Of a stretch of DNA of 64,000 nucleotides, positions 1-9,194 are shown one piece after another. Made by a program: the position numbers and the translations under genes. Numbering within the stretch: the stretch's first letter is position 1; every line of letters starts with the position of its first letter. This stretch comes from Paracoccaceae bacterium (GTDB lineage Bacteria; Pseudomonadota; Alphaproteobacteria; Rhodobacterales; Rhodobacteraceae): contig JANQRL010000028.1 of the NCBI GenBank assembly GCA_028284605.1, positions 1-64,000 of the forward strand, in the 5' to 3' direction. The notes under the pieces were generated by a model. That model had not been told where the DNA came from, searched no databases, and saw only the letters and a program-made list of their open reading frames with translations.

Positions 1-109
1 CGTTTGGCCATGTGATCACTTCCAGACTGTTCAAGCCGGTTCTCTGTGAATCACACAAAACCCACATCGTGAATCCTGAATGTCGATTGAGCCTAGCGCC
101 TTGGTCCCT

Positions 110-129
110 CCGGCGCTCTGAGGCGCCGG
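110..129. terminator. hairpin of unknown role upstream of rfbC
   Basis: A 7-bp perfect stem (CCGGCGC / GCGCCGG) encloses a 6-nt loop. No T-run follows on either strand. It may be the 3' hairpin of a gene left of the window or a leader structure of the rfb operon. The remaining 262 bases before rfbC show no credible gene. Confidence 0.3.
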
Positions 130-280
130 TCACGACGGATCCCCGCCTCTGCGGCGCCCTGTCGCGAAGACGCCGCCCGAGCCGCCCGCGACCCGCCCCC
201 CGCCGGGACTGGTCGAGAACGTCGACATTCCCCCCCGCCTGCCTTAGAAACAACCTCGACGTGTGGCCCGGAGCCTGCCC

Positions 281-846
281 TTGGACATCGAAGATACCGC
301 ACTCGACGGGGTTCTGATCGTCACGCCGCGCCGGATCGGCGATCACCGCGGCTTCTTCAGCGAGACCTGGAACCGGGCGGCGCTCGCGGCGCGGGGGATC
401 GGCATCGATTTCGTTCAGGACAACCATTCGCTCTCGGCCCGCGCCGGCACCCTCCGCGGGCTGCATTTCCAGGCGCCGCCCCATGCCCAGGCCAAGCTGG
501 TGCGCTGCGGGCGCGGCAGGCTCTTCGACGTCGCGGTCGATCTCCGCCGCGGCTCGCCGAGCTACGGGCGCTGGGTCGGCGTCGAGTTGAGCTTCGACAA
601 CGGCCGCCAGCTTCTGATCCCGGCCGGGTTCGCCCATGGCTTCGTCACGCGGGAGCCGGACACCGAAATCGTCTACAAATGCTCCGACATCTATGCTCCG
701 GAAGCCGAAGGCGCCCTGCGTTGGGACGACCCGGACATCGGGATCGACTGGGGCCTGGGCGATACCGCGCCGGTCCTTTCGGAGAAGGACGCGGCCGCCC
801 CAGGGCTGGCCGGCTTCGAGAGCCCGTTTCACGGGACCGCCGGGGC

Positions 847-850
<4 letters not shown>
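281..850 (+). CDS. rfbC: dTDP-4-dehydrorhamnose 3,5-epimerase (RfbC/RmlC)
   Basis: Third enzyme of dTDP-L-rhamnose synthesis; it epimerises C3 and C5 of dTDP-4-keto-6-deoxyglucose in the cytoplasm. The protein has about 189 residues, normal for this cupin family. Family features visible are [10 protein letters not shown] near the N-terminus, FVQDNHS, the catalytic-His motif RGLHFQ, and the HGF segment after the IPAGFAHGF loop. I chose TTG at 281 because GGAG at 270-273 lies 7 nt upstream and the resulting start, [11 protein letters not shown], matches the usual RmlC N-terminus. A GTG at 263 is the alternative and adds six residues. It is first in an operon and its stop overlaps the rfbB start as ATGA. 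Confidence 0.95.
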
Positions 851-1887
<1,037 letters not shown>

Positions 1888-1892
1888 GCGCG

Positions 1893-2600
1893 GTGCCGCT
1901 CTTCTTCATATCCGGGCGCCTCGGCCATTTCGCCCATGTCCCGCGATGCGGCGGCTCTTCGGTGGAGAACTATCTGCATGCCCGCTTCGGCAAGCTCGGC
2001 TTTCTCGACCGGCGGTTTCTTTCGGTTCCCGAACCGCTCAGATGGTCGAAATGCTCGCCGCAGCATCTGGACGCAGCAACCCTGGATCGACTCCTCCCGC
2101 CGTCCTGGATCGCGCATCGGTTCGCGCTGGTCCGCCACCCCGAGGACCGGATCGTCTCGGTCTATCTGTTTCAGCGCGACATCGAGCGCCGGATCCGGCC
2201 CGACCTCGACTTCCCGACCTGGCTGGCCGGGCTCGGTGCGCGCCGCGCCACCGAGCCGCATCTGCTCGACAATCACCCGCGCCCGGCAACGGACCTGGTG
2301 CCGCCGGACGCCGAGATCTTCCGGCTGGAGGACGGGATGGCGCCCCTGATGGACTGGTTCGACCGGATCGAAGGCACCGCGCGCGGGCCGCGCAAGATGC
2401 CGCAGGTCAACGGCTACCGCGCCGGGCTCGACCGGAGCGGCACCGATCCCGGGCCGGCGCCGGACGTGACCGGGGCGGCGCGGCGGCTGATCGCCGACCT
2501 CTATGCCGACGACTTCACCCGGTTCGGCTACACGCCCCGGCCCGCAGGGGCACCGGGCAGCGTGGCCGCCGCCGCGCCGCGAGGGGAGGAGCCGGCATGA
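1893..2600 (+). CDS. sulfotransferase-like protein inside the rhamnose operon
   Basis: About 235 residues. It begins PLFFISGRLGHF, followed by HVPRCGGSSVENYL, which resembles the PAPS 5'-phosphosulfate loop of Sulfotransfer_2-type enzymes (usually a K-x-G-G-T-S pattern; here R-C-G-G-S-S). FALVRHPEDRIVSVY resembles the 3'-phosphate-binding RxxxxRxxS motif. The likely role is sulfation of a polysaccharide or another carbohydrate. Its stop overlaps the rfbD start (ATGA). The start is either GTG 1893 or TTG 1884, the latter overlapping the rfbB stop as TTGA; neither has a clear Shine-Dalgarno. The family call rests on two motifs and the acceptor is unknown. Its position between rfbB and rfbD suggests the product acts on the same rhamnose-containing polymer. 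Confidence 0.75.
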   Translation: MPLFFISGRLGHFAHVPRCGGSSVENYLHARFGKLGFLDRRFLSVPEPLRWSKCSPQHLDAATLDRLLPPSWIAHRFALVRHPEDRIVSVYLFQRDIERRIRPDLDFPTWLAGLGARRATEPHLLDNHPRPATDLVPPDAEIFRLEDGMAPLMDWFDRIEGTARGPRKMPQVNGYRAGLDRSGTDPGPAPDVTGAARRLIADLYADDFTRFGYTPRPAGAPGSVAAAAPRGEEPA

Positions 2601-3457
2601 CGATCCTCGTCTTCGGCCGCGCCGGGCAGGTCGCCACCGAACTCGGCCGGACCGCGACCACGACGACCCTCGGCCGCGCCGATGCCGATCTTTCGGTCCC
2701 CGGGGCTGCCGCGGCGGCCATCGCGGAGGCCCGGCCCGCCGCGGTGATCAACGCCGCCGCCTACACCGCGGTCGATGCCGCCGAGGGCGACGAGGCGGCG
2801 GCGACGGCGATCAACGGCGCCGCCCCGGGGGAGATCGCCCGGGCCTGCGCCGCGCGCGGCATCCCGTTGGTGCAGATCTCGACCGAATACGTCTTTTCCG
2901 GCGCCGGCGCGCGGCCCTGGCGCCCGGACGATCCCGCCGCCCCGCTCGGGGCCTATGGCCGCTCGAAACTCAAGGGCGAGGAGGCGGTCCGCGCCGCCGG
3001 CGGGGCCCATGCGATCCTGCGCACCTCCTGGGTGGTCTCCGCCCATGGGCCGAACTTCTTGCGAACCATGCTGCGGCTCGGCGCCGAGCGCGACCGGCTC
3101 TCCGTCGTCGCCGATCAGATCGGCGGCCCGACCCCGGCGCGCGCGCTCGCCGCCGCCTGTCTGAGCATCGCCGGCCAGCTTGCCGCCGACCCCGCGAAAT
3201 CCGGCACCTACCATTTCTCCGGTGCGCCCGACGTCTCTCGGGCCGGGTTCGCGCGGGAGATCGTCAGCCGGGCCGGCCTGACCTGCGCGGTCGACGAGAT
3301 CCCGACCGCCGCCTATCCGACACCGGCCAGGCGGCCCTTGAACTCGCGCCTCGATTGCAGCAGCACCGAGGCGGCGTTCGGCCTCGCCCGCCCCGACTGG
3401 CGGGCCGGGCTGGCGGAGATTCTGGCGGAGCTTGGAAGGGCGGCGGTGTCGCGATGA
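2597..3457 (+). CDS. rfbD: dTDP-4-dehydrorhamnose reductase (RfbD/RmlD)
   Basis: Last step of dTDP-L-rhamnose synthesis, an NAD(P)H-dependent reduction at C4. The protein has 286 residues, as usual. It shows the Rossmann glycine motif GRAGQVATEL at residues 7-16, NAAAYTAVDAAE, ISTEYVFSG, and the catalytic YGRSK (YxxxK). The C-terminal PTPARRPLNSRLDC matches the RmlD end motif RP.NS.L. The ATG overlaps the stop of the sulfotransferase gene, and its own stop overlaps the rfbA start, so the four genes from rfbB to rfbA form one overlapping chain. Confidence 0.96.
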   Translation: MTILVFGRAGQVATELGRTATTTTLGRADADLSVPGAAAAAIAEARPAAVINAAAYTAVDAAEGDEAAATAINGAAPGEIARACAARGIPLVQISTEYVFSGAGARPWRPDDPAAPLGAYGRSKLKGEEAVRAAGGAHAILRTSWVVSAHGPNFLRTMLRLGAERDRLSVVADQIGGPTPARALAAACLSIAGQLAADPAKSGTYHFSGAPDVSRAGFAREIVSRAGLTCAVDEIPTAAYPTPARRPLNSRLDCSSTEAAFGLARPDWRAGLAEILAELGRAAVSR

Positions 3458-4320
3458 CAGGACGCAAGGGCATCATTCTGGCCGGCGGCTCGGGCACGCG
3501 GCTCTATCCGATCACCCTCGGTCTCTCGAAACAGCTCCTGCCGATCCACAACAAGCCAATGATCTACTACCCGCTCAGCGTCCTGATGCTGGCCGGGATC
3601 CGCGACATCGCGGTGATCACCACGCCGCAGGATCAGGACCAGTTCCGCCGGATGCTGGGCGATGGCGGTCAATGGGGCATCTCGCTGACCTATATCGTCC
3701 AGCCGAGCCCCGACGGGCTGGCCCAGGCCTATCTTCTCGCCGAGGATTTCCTCGACGGCACACCGAGCGCGATGATCCTGGGCGACAACCTGTTTTTCGG
3801 CCACGGCCTGTCGCGGCTTCTGCAAGAGGCCGACGAGGCCGCCGGCGGCACCGTTTTCGGCTACCATGTGGCCGATCCGGAACGCTACGGCGTGGTGGAG
3901 TTCGACGCCGCCGGCGCCCCGGTCCGGATCATAGAAAAACCGGAGCGGCCGCCCTCCCCCTACGCGGTCACCGGGCTCTACTTCCTCGACGGCTCGGCGC
4001 CGGAACGGGCGCGGGCGGTGAGACCCTCGGCCCGGGGCGAGTTGGAGATCACCAGCCTGCTCGAGAGCTACCTCGGCGACGGCCGGCTCGACGTTCAGCG
4101 GATGGGGCGCGGCTATGCCTGGCTCGACACCGGGACCCATGCGTCGCTGCTCGATGCCGGAAACTTCGTGCGCACCCTGGAAGAACGCCAGGGCTTGCAG
4201 ACCGGCAGCCCCGACGAGATCGCCTATCTGCAATGCTGGATCGACGACGACGATCTGCGGGCCCGGGCGGCGCTCTTCGGCAAGAACGCCTATGGGCGCT
4301 ATCTGCTGGGGCTGCTCTAG
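3454..4320 (+). CDS. rfbA: glucose-1-phosphate thymidylyltransferase (RfbA/RmlA)
   Basis: First enzyme of dTDP-rhamnose synthesis; it makes dTDP-glucose from dTTP and glucose-1-phosphate. The protein has 288 residues. The nucleotidyltransferase signature GGSGTRLYPIT at residues 11-21 is followed by KQLLPIHNKPMIYYP. ILGDNLFFGHG and the C-terminal WLDTGTH are also typical of RmlA. The ATG overlaps the rfbD stop (ATGA). It is the last gene of the operon and is followed by palindrome array A, then by the convergent manC. Confidence 0.97.
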   Translation: MTGRKGIILAGGSGTRLYPITLGLSKQLLPIHNKPMIYYPLSVLMLAGIRDIAVITTPQDQDQFRRMLGDGGQWGISLTYIVQPSPDGLAQAYLLAEDFLDGTPSAMILGDNLFFGHGLSRLLQEADEAAGGTVFGYHVADPERYGVVEFDAAGAPVRIIEKPERPPSPYAVTGLYFLDGSAPERARAVRPSARGELEITSLLESYLGDGRLDVQRMGRGYAWLDTGTHASLLDAGNFVRTLEERQGLQTGSPDEIAYLQCWIDDDDLRARAALFGKNAYGRYLLGLL

Positions 4321-4384
4321 GACAGGTCGGCCGGCGCCCGGCACCGGCGGTGGAGCGGACACAGGATCGGCCGGCCGCTCGCGG

Positions 4385-4475
4385 AAGCGCCGTCGACGGC
4401 GCTTGGTCACGCCGCGTCGACGCGGCGTCCGACGCGATCTCGAGGTCGCGTGACGATGGCCCGTCGACGGGCCGT
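4385..4475. repeat. palindrome array A (four units) between convergent rfbA and manC
   Basis: Four 20-bp palindromes with 3-4 nt spacers: AAGCGCCGTCGACGGCGCTT (4385-4404), ACGCCGCGTCGACGCGGCGT (4409-4428), an imperfect ACGCGATCTCGAGGTCGCGT (4432-4451), and an imperfect ATGGCCCGTCGACGGGCCGT (4456-4475). The single mismatched pair in each of the last two is T opposite G, which stays paired as U-G in RNA of the + strand. The array lies 64 nt after the rfbA stop and 52 nt from the manC stop. It is probably a bidirectional hairpin or terminator, or a repeat element; the function is inferred. Confidence 0.9.
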
Positions 4476-4527
4476 TCCGCGCCCAGTCCGCCGGTATCGC
4501 CCGGCCCAGGCCGCCGCGGCGCCCGCC

Positions 4528-5955
4528 TCAGCCCTTGGCGCCCTGCCCCCTGGCATAGATGTCCTCGTAGCGCACGATGTCGTCCTCGCCGAGATAGGTG
4601 CCGGTCTGCACTTCGATCAGCACCATCGGCACCTTGCCCGGATTGCGCATCCGGTGCTTGGCGCCGAGCGGGATGTAGACCGACTCGTTCTCGGTCACCA
4701 GGCGCTCGGTCCCGTCGATCGTCACCTCCGCCGTGCCCCGCACGACGATCCAGTGCTCGGAGCGGTGGTGGTGGCTCTGCAACGACAGCGCCGCGCCGGG
4801 CTTCACCACGATCCGCTTGACCTGAAACCGGTCCGACAGCGCCAGGGTCTCGAAATGGCCCCAGGGCCGATGATCGCGGGGAAACGCCGTGGCCTGCTTG
4901 GCCGATTTCGCACGCAGCGCCGAGACCGCCGCGCGCACCTCCTGCGCCCGGCCGGCATCGGCCACCAGAACCGCGTCGTTCATCGCCACCACGATGGTGT
5001 CGCTGAGCCCGAGACCGACGAGTTCCAGCCCCTCATCCTCGGACCGGAGCAGCGAGCTGCGGCAATCGATGGCGGTGACCGGCCCGGCCCGGGCGACGCC
5101 ATCGGCATCGCGCTCCGTCTCGCGCCAGACCGCCCCCCAATCGCCCAGGTCGGACCAACCGGCATCGAGCGGCACCACGGAGAGGTTGTCAGCCTTTTCC
5201 ATCACCGCGTAGTCGACCGAGATCGCCAGCGCCTTCGCCCATTCCGCGGGATCGAGCCGCAGAAAGCCGAGATCGGCCGTCGCCGCGTCCACCGCCCGCC
5301 CCACCGGCGCGCGCATGTCGCGGCAATGGGCCTCGAAGGCGTCGAGCATGGTGCGGACCGAGAACACGAAGATGCCGGCATTCCAGAGGTAATTGCCTGC
5401 CGCCAGCATCGTCTCGGCCGCCGCGGCGTCGGGCTTCTCGACGAACCGGGTCAGCGGCTGGAGCCCGTCTGCCGCCGGTCCGGGCAGTTCGAGATAGCCA
5501 TAGCCGGTCTCCGGTCGGGTCGGCCTGATCCCGAAGGTGACGATCCGGCCGTCCCGCGCCGCCGTCTCGGCCTGCCGCGCCGCCGCCCGGAACGCGGCGG
5601 TATCGTCGATGACGTGATCGGTCGGCGCCACCAGCAGCACGGCATCGGGGTCCTCCCTGGCCTGATGCAGCGTCGCGGCCAGCACGGCGGGGGCGGTGTT
5701 GCGCCCCTCGGGCTCGATCAGCACGGCGGCCGGATCGATCCCGACCTGCATGAGTTGTTCGGTGACGATGAAGCGAAAGTCGGAACCGGTGACGACGATC
5801 GGCGCCGCGAATCCCTCGCCGGCAAGGCGGATGGCGGTTTCCTCAAGCAGCGTCCGCTCCGACATCAGCGGCACGAACTGCTTGGGGTAGCTCTGCCGCG
5901 ACAGCGGCCAGAGCCGGGTGCCGGAGCCTCCGCACAAGAGAACTGGGGTGATCAT
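4528..5955 (-). CDS. manC: mannose-1-phosphate guanylyltransferase / mannose-6-phosphate isomerase (type II)
   Basis: Makes GDP-mannose from GTP and mannose-1-phosphate, with a fused isomerase domain. The protein has 475 residues, normal for the bifunctional ManC/AlgA/XanB type. The N-terminal nucleotidyltransferase motif is CGGSGTRLWPLSRQSYPKQF. The central part contains ENPDA-like VEKPDAAAAE and the segment YLWNAGIFVF. The C-terminal cupin has RPWGHFE, then VKRIVVKPGAALSLQSHHHR and EHWIVV, the metal-binding isomerase signature. The ATG at 5955 gives the usual MITPVLLCGG start. It runs leftward after kpsT and supplies precursor for mannose- or fucose-type residues of the surface polymer. Confidence 0.96.
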   Translation of the reverse strand: MITPVLLCGGSGTRLWPLSRQSYPKQFVPLMSERTLLEETAIRLAGEGFAAPIVVTGSDFRFIVTEQLMQVGIDPAAVLIEPEGRNTAPAVLAATLHQAREDPDAVLLVAPTDHVIDDTAAFRAAARQAETAARDGRIVTFGIRPTRPETGYGYLELPGPAADGLQPLTRFVEKPDAAAAETMLAAGNYLWNAGIFVFSVRTMLDAFEAHCRDMRAPVGRAVDAATADLGFLRLDPAEWAKALAISVDYAVMEKADNLSVVPLDAGWSDLGDWGAVWRETERDADGVARAGPVTAIDCRSSLLRSEDEGLELVGLGLSDTIVVAMNDAVLVADAGRAQEVRAAVSALRAKSAKQATAFPRDHRPWGHFETLALSDRFQVKRIVVKPGAALSLQSHHHRSEHWIVVRGTAEVTIDGTERLVTENESVYIPLGAKHRMRNPGKVPMVLIEVQTGTYLGEDDIVRYEDIYARGQGAKG

Positions 5956-6025
5956 GGGCGCGCTCCGGCCACCGGCTATCTTTCCGGTCGGCGAAGATAC
6001 ATCAGGCCCGGCGGCAGGCAAGCCG

Positions 6026-6691
6026 TCACGCAGCGGCGCGCGCCATGGTGCGCTCATAGGCCCAGATCGCCTTCTCGACATCGTCGAAATAGCGCAGGCG
6101 CCCGTTCTCCAGGATCGCGCCGGCGCTGCACATGGCACGGATCTGGGCCACCGAATGGCTGATGAAGATCGCCCCGGCCTCGCCGATCCGGTCGAGAAAC
6201 AGCGCGCGGCTGCGTTCGATGAAGGCCGCATCGCCGGCGGCCGTCACCTCGTCGATCAGATAGGTGTCGAATTTCAGCCCCATATTGATGCCGAAGCTGA
6301 GCCGCTGGCGCATCCCCGCCGAATAGGTCCGCACCGGCAGGTGGAAATGGTCTCCGAGCCCGGCAAACTCCTCGACGAAGCGCGACAGCGCGTCGGTATC
6401 GGCGCCATAGATACGGGCGACGAACCGGGTGTTCTGGGCGCCGGTCAGATCGGGATGGGACGACCCCGCGATCCCGACCGGAAAGGAGATCCGCCCATCG
6501 GTCAGCACCTCGCCGGATGTCGGGCTGGTGAGGCCGGCGATCATCCGCAGGAGCGTCGACTTGCCGGCCCCGTTGCGCCCCATCAGGCCGACCGACACCC
6601 CGGTCGGGAAGGTCACGTTGAGGCGGTCCGCGACGACCTTGGCGGTGCCGTGCATCCGGTAGATCTTGGTCAGGTCGCGCAGGACGATCAT
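6026..6691 (-). CDS. kpsT: capsular polysaccharide ABC exporter, ATP-binding subunit (KpsT type)
   Basis: ATPase of an ABC-2 exporter for capsule-like polysaccharide, working with the KpsM-type permease encoded at 12063. The protein has 221 residues, the size of KpsT/CtrD/BexA. The Walker A motif is GRNGAGKST (about residue 38), the signature motif is YSAGMRQRL, and the Walker B segment is TYLIDEV. The N-terminal IVLRDLTKIY and the switch FISHSV are typical of this subfamily. It lies 9 nt downstream of kpsE in the same direction. Confidence 0.93.
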   Translation of the reverse strand: MIVLRDLTKIYRMHGTAKVVADRLNVTFPTGVSVGLMGRNGAGKSTLLRMIAGLTSPTSGEVLTDGRISFPVGIAGSSHPDLTGAQNTRFVARIYGADTDALSRFVEEFAGLGDHFHLPVRTYSAGMRQRLSFGINMGLKFDTYLIDEVTAAGDAAFIERSRALFLDRIGEAGAIFISHSVAQIRAMCSAGAILENGRLRYFDDVEKAIWAYERTMARAAA

Positions 6692-6700
6692 CGCCGTCCC

Positions 6701-8125
6701 TCAGCGCCGGTCGCGGAGCGAGTAGCCGATCAGCACCGCCATGGTCCAGGCCAGGAAGGCGAAGATCGCCACCAGAAGCAGCAGCGTCACCCGGCGCGGC
6801 TCGGTGGCGGCCTCGGGCAGGGTCGGCGAGATATGGGCGGCCAGATAACGGCTCTGGCGCCGGGCCTCGGCCAGGGCACTGTCATATCCGGCCAGCGCGG
6901 CGGTATAGGATTGCTCGGCAAATTCCAGATCGACCAGCAGCCGCTCGTAATCGCCGACCATAGTGGCGAAAGCGGTGCCGCCGGCCTCCGCTTCTGCCCC
7001 GTCGCCGCCGATCCCCATCTTGCGGCGCTCCTCCTCGATCCGGACCTCGATCACCTCGACCCGGCGCTCGGCCTGGGTGACCCGGGGGTCCCCGGCGCTG
7101 GTGCCCTGACGCAGCACGTCGAGGTCGATCAGGGTCTGCGCCAGTTCGGTCTGGAGCGAGGACAGGATGCCCATCTGGCTCTGAATCGAGGCATTCGGAT
7201 CGACGATCTGGTTGCGGTTGCGAAACGCCGTCATCGCGGTCCGGGCGTCCTTCAGACGCTCGACCGCCTGGTCCAGCTCCTGTGCGGCATAAGCGGTCGC
7301 ATCGTCCCGGGCGATATCCGAGAGCGCATTGATCATCTGCGAACTCTCGGCATAGATGATCTCGGCAAGCCGCCTTGTATCGGTGGGCGCGAAAGCCTGC
7401 ACTTCGAGATCGATCAGGCCGGTGCCGCTGTCGGAAAACACCCGGATCATGCGGTTCCAGTACTCCGTCATATCCTCGATGGTGCCCGGCGGGTGATAGG
7501 CATAGACCGGATCGCGCGCCGGATCGGCCTTGGCCCAGAGCGCGCGAAGATCGATCTGCCCGTCGACCCGGGACACAAGCTCCGGGCTCTGGATGAACCG
7601 GTAGAGAATGTCGGTGTCCGACGACGACGAGCCCGACAGCTCCGCGACCCCGCCCAGAAGCTCGAAGGCCGAGCTGATTTCCTCGGTTCGCACCGAGAAG
7701 CCGACCAGCGATACATATCTGTCGGTCGCCCGGTTCCAGAGATACCAGCCGGCAAGGGCGGTGGGGATCGCGACCATCAGCACGAAGCTCAGAAGCGCCA
7801 GCATATGCCGCAGGCGCCAACCGGCCCGTGGCACCGGCGGCGGCGCGGGCACGGGTCGCTCCGGCCCCATCGCATCGTCCGCCGCGCCGTCCTCCTCCGC
7901 CGCGGCAAGCTCGGCGCGCATCGTCTCGACCTCGTGGCGGAGCTGGGCGTTCTTGAGCGTGTGCATCTCCTCCTTGAGGCGCTGGCGCTCGATCAGATGA
8001 CCCTGAACACGGTGCTTGTGCTGGCCGCTCCCCTGCGGCGCCGACAGGTCTTCGTCGCCGCCCGGTGCCGGGTCGGAGCCCGGATCCGGTCGCCCGACAT
8101 TCCTTACACCGGTGGTGGATTTCAC
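6701..8125 (-). CDS. kpsE: capsule polysaccharide export inner-membrane protein (KpsE/BexC/CtrB type)
   Basis: Polysaccharide co-polymerase-like protein that links the inner-membrane ABC exporter to the outer-membrane channel. The protein has 474 residues. A charged cytoplasmic N-terminus of about 100 residues, including a probable short coiled coil (QRLKEEMHTLKNAQ), precedes TM1 (LLSFVLMVAIPTALAGWYLW). A long periplasmic part with coiled-coil segments follows, then a C-terminal TM (TLLLLVAIFAFLAWTMAVLI) and a short basic tail. This two-TM layout is the family hallmark. The N-terminal cytoplasmic extension is longer than in E. coli KpsE. No KpsD-type channel gene lies in the window. Confidence 0.88.
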   Translation of the reverse strand: MKSTTGVRNVGRPDPGSDPAPGGDEDLSAPQGSGQHKHRVQGHLIERQRLKEEMHTLKNAQLRHEVETMRAELAAAEEDGAADDAMGPERPVPAPPPVPRAGWRLRHMLALLSFVLMVAIPTALAGWYLWNRATDRYVSLVGFSVRTEEISSAFELLGGVAELSGSSSSDTDILYRFIQSPELVSRVDGQIDLRALWAKADPARDPVYAYHPPGTIEDMTEYWNRMIRVFSDSGTGLIDLEVQAFAPTDTRRLAEIIYAESSQMINALSDIARDDATAYAAQELDQAVERLKDARTAMTAFRNRNQIVDPNASIQSQMGILSSLQTELAQTLIDLDVLRQGTSAGDPRVTQAERRVEVIEVRIEEERRKMGIGGDGAEAEAGGTAFATMVGDYERLLVDLEFAEQSYTAALAGYDSALAEARRQSRYLAAHISPTLPEAATEPRRVTLLLLVAIFAFLAWTMAVLIGYSLRDRR

Positions 8126-8171
8126 CCGCGAAGCTCCCCTTATGGTTGTTCTGGGCGCAACTTACTCCGAT

Positions 8172-8193
8172 CCGGTGAAAAAAACCACACCGG
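8172..8193. promoter_or_regulatory. dyad with A-tract between divergent kpsE and a glycosyltransferase gene
   Basis: Inverted repeat CCGGTG / CACCGG separated by 10 nt that start with seven A residues. It lies 47 nt upstream of the kpsE start and about 75 nt upstream of the divergent glycosyltransferase. It could be an operator for both directions. No clear -35/-10 pair was recognised. Confidence 0.35.
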
Positions 8194-8266
8194 CGCGACA
8201 CGGGCGGCGCCGGGCGCCGGCCCGGGCCATGGCCAAGATCGGGCAGCCGCGCTAGACGACGCGGCG

Positions 8267-9181
8267 ATGGCCCGCGCGACCCATGTCCAGATCTTGCTCG
8301 CCGCCCGAAACGGAGCGCGCTACCTGCCTGAGCAGCTTGCCTCGTTCGAGGATCAGAGCCATCGCGACTGGTCCCTGCTGGCGGGCGATGACGGGTCCGA
8401 CGACGACACGCCGCAACTGCTCGAACGGGCCGCCGGACACCCGCCCCTGCAAGGGCCCGGGCGCGGCTCGGGGGCGCATTTCCTGACCCTGCTCGCCGCC
8501 GCCGACCGGACCTGCGCTGTCGCGTTCAGCGATCAGGACGATGTCTGGCTGCCCGACAAACTGGCCCGGGCGATGACGGCGCTCGCCGAGGGCGGCGCCG
8601 GCCCCGCCGCCTATGCCAGCCGCAGCCTCTATTGCGACGCGGCACTCCGGGTGCTGGGGCCGAGCCCCGAGCCCGCGCGCGGCCCGTCCTTCGGCAATGC
8701 CCTGGTGCAGAACATCCTGCCCGGCCATTCCCTGGTACTCTCGCCCGACGCCGCCGACCTGCTCCGCGCCACCGTCCCCGCCGCCCTCGCCAACGGCGTG
8801 CCGTTCCACGATTGGTGGGCCTATCAGATGCTGACCGGGGCCGGCGTCCGGATCGTCTTCGATCCCGAACCGGGCGTGCTCTACCGCCAGCATGACGGCA
8901 ATCTGCAAGGCGCCGCCGGCGGGCTCCGGGCCGGGCTGACCCGGGCGGCGCAGGCGCTCGGGCGCCATTACAGTGGCTGGATCGACGCCAATCTGGCCGC
9001 GCTTGGCGCCTCCCGGGACCTCCTGACCGGACCGGCCCGAGACACGCTCGACGCCTTCGAGGCCGCCCGCAAGGGCCCCGCCGGGGCCCGGTTCCGGGCG
9101 TTCCGCGCCGCCGGCATCCTGCGCCAGAGCCCGGCCGGAGACCGCGCCCTTGCCGCGCTCGCCTGGGCCGGGCGGGTCTGA
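8267..9181 (+). CDS. family 2 glycosyltransferase
   Basis: The protein has 304 residues. The N-terminus VQILLAARNGARYLPEQLASFEDQ is a GT-A start, followed by LLAGDDGSDDDT, which carries the nucleotide-binding Asp residues. FSDQDDVWLPDKL provides the D-x-D type motif and the conserved DVWLPDKL segment seen in rhamnosyltransferase-like GT2 enzymes. Donor and acceptor cannot be read from the sequence; the neighbouring dTDP-rhamnose operon makes rhamnosyl transfer a reasonable guess. The start is the ATG at 8267; the frame is open far upstream, but that is antisense to kpsE and kpsT. It converges on the large glycosyltransferase gene at 9195. Confidence 0.88.
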   Translation: MARATHVQILLAARNGARYLPEQLASFEDQSHRDWSLLAGDDGSDDDTPQLLERAAGHPPLQGPGRGSGAHFLTLLAAADRTCAVAFSDQDDVWLPDKLARAMTALAEGGAGPAAYASRSLYCDAALRVLGPSPEPARGPSFGNALVQNILPGHSLVLSPDAADLLRATVPAALANGVPFHDWWAYQMLTGAGVRIVFDPEPGVLYRQHDGNLQGAAGGLRAGLTRAAQALGRHYSGWIDANLAALGASRDLLTGPARDTLDAFEAARKGPAGARFRAFRAAGILRQSPAGDRALAALAWAGRV

Positions 9182-9194
9182 CCCGGCCGGTCGG

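Noticed and set aside
4381-4820. Arg-rich peptides translated from the palindrome arrays (for example KRRRRR runs)
   Set aside because: These come from translating the GC-rich palindromes in any frame; no independent start signals.
4450-6162. Open frame of 570 codons on the + strand opposite manC
   Set aside because: manC on the - strand has complete catalytic motifs; this frame has none.
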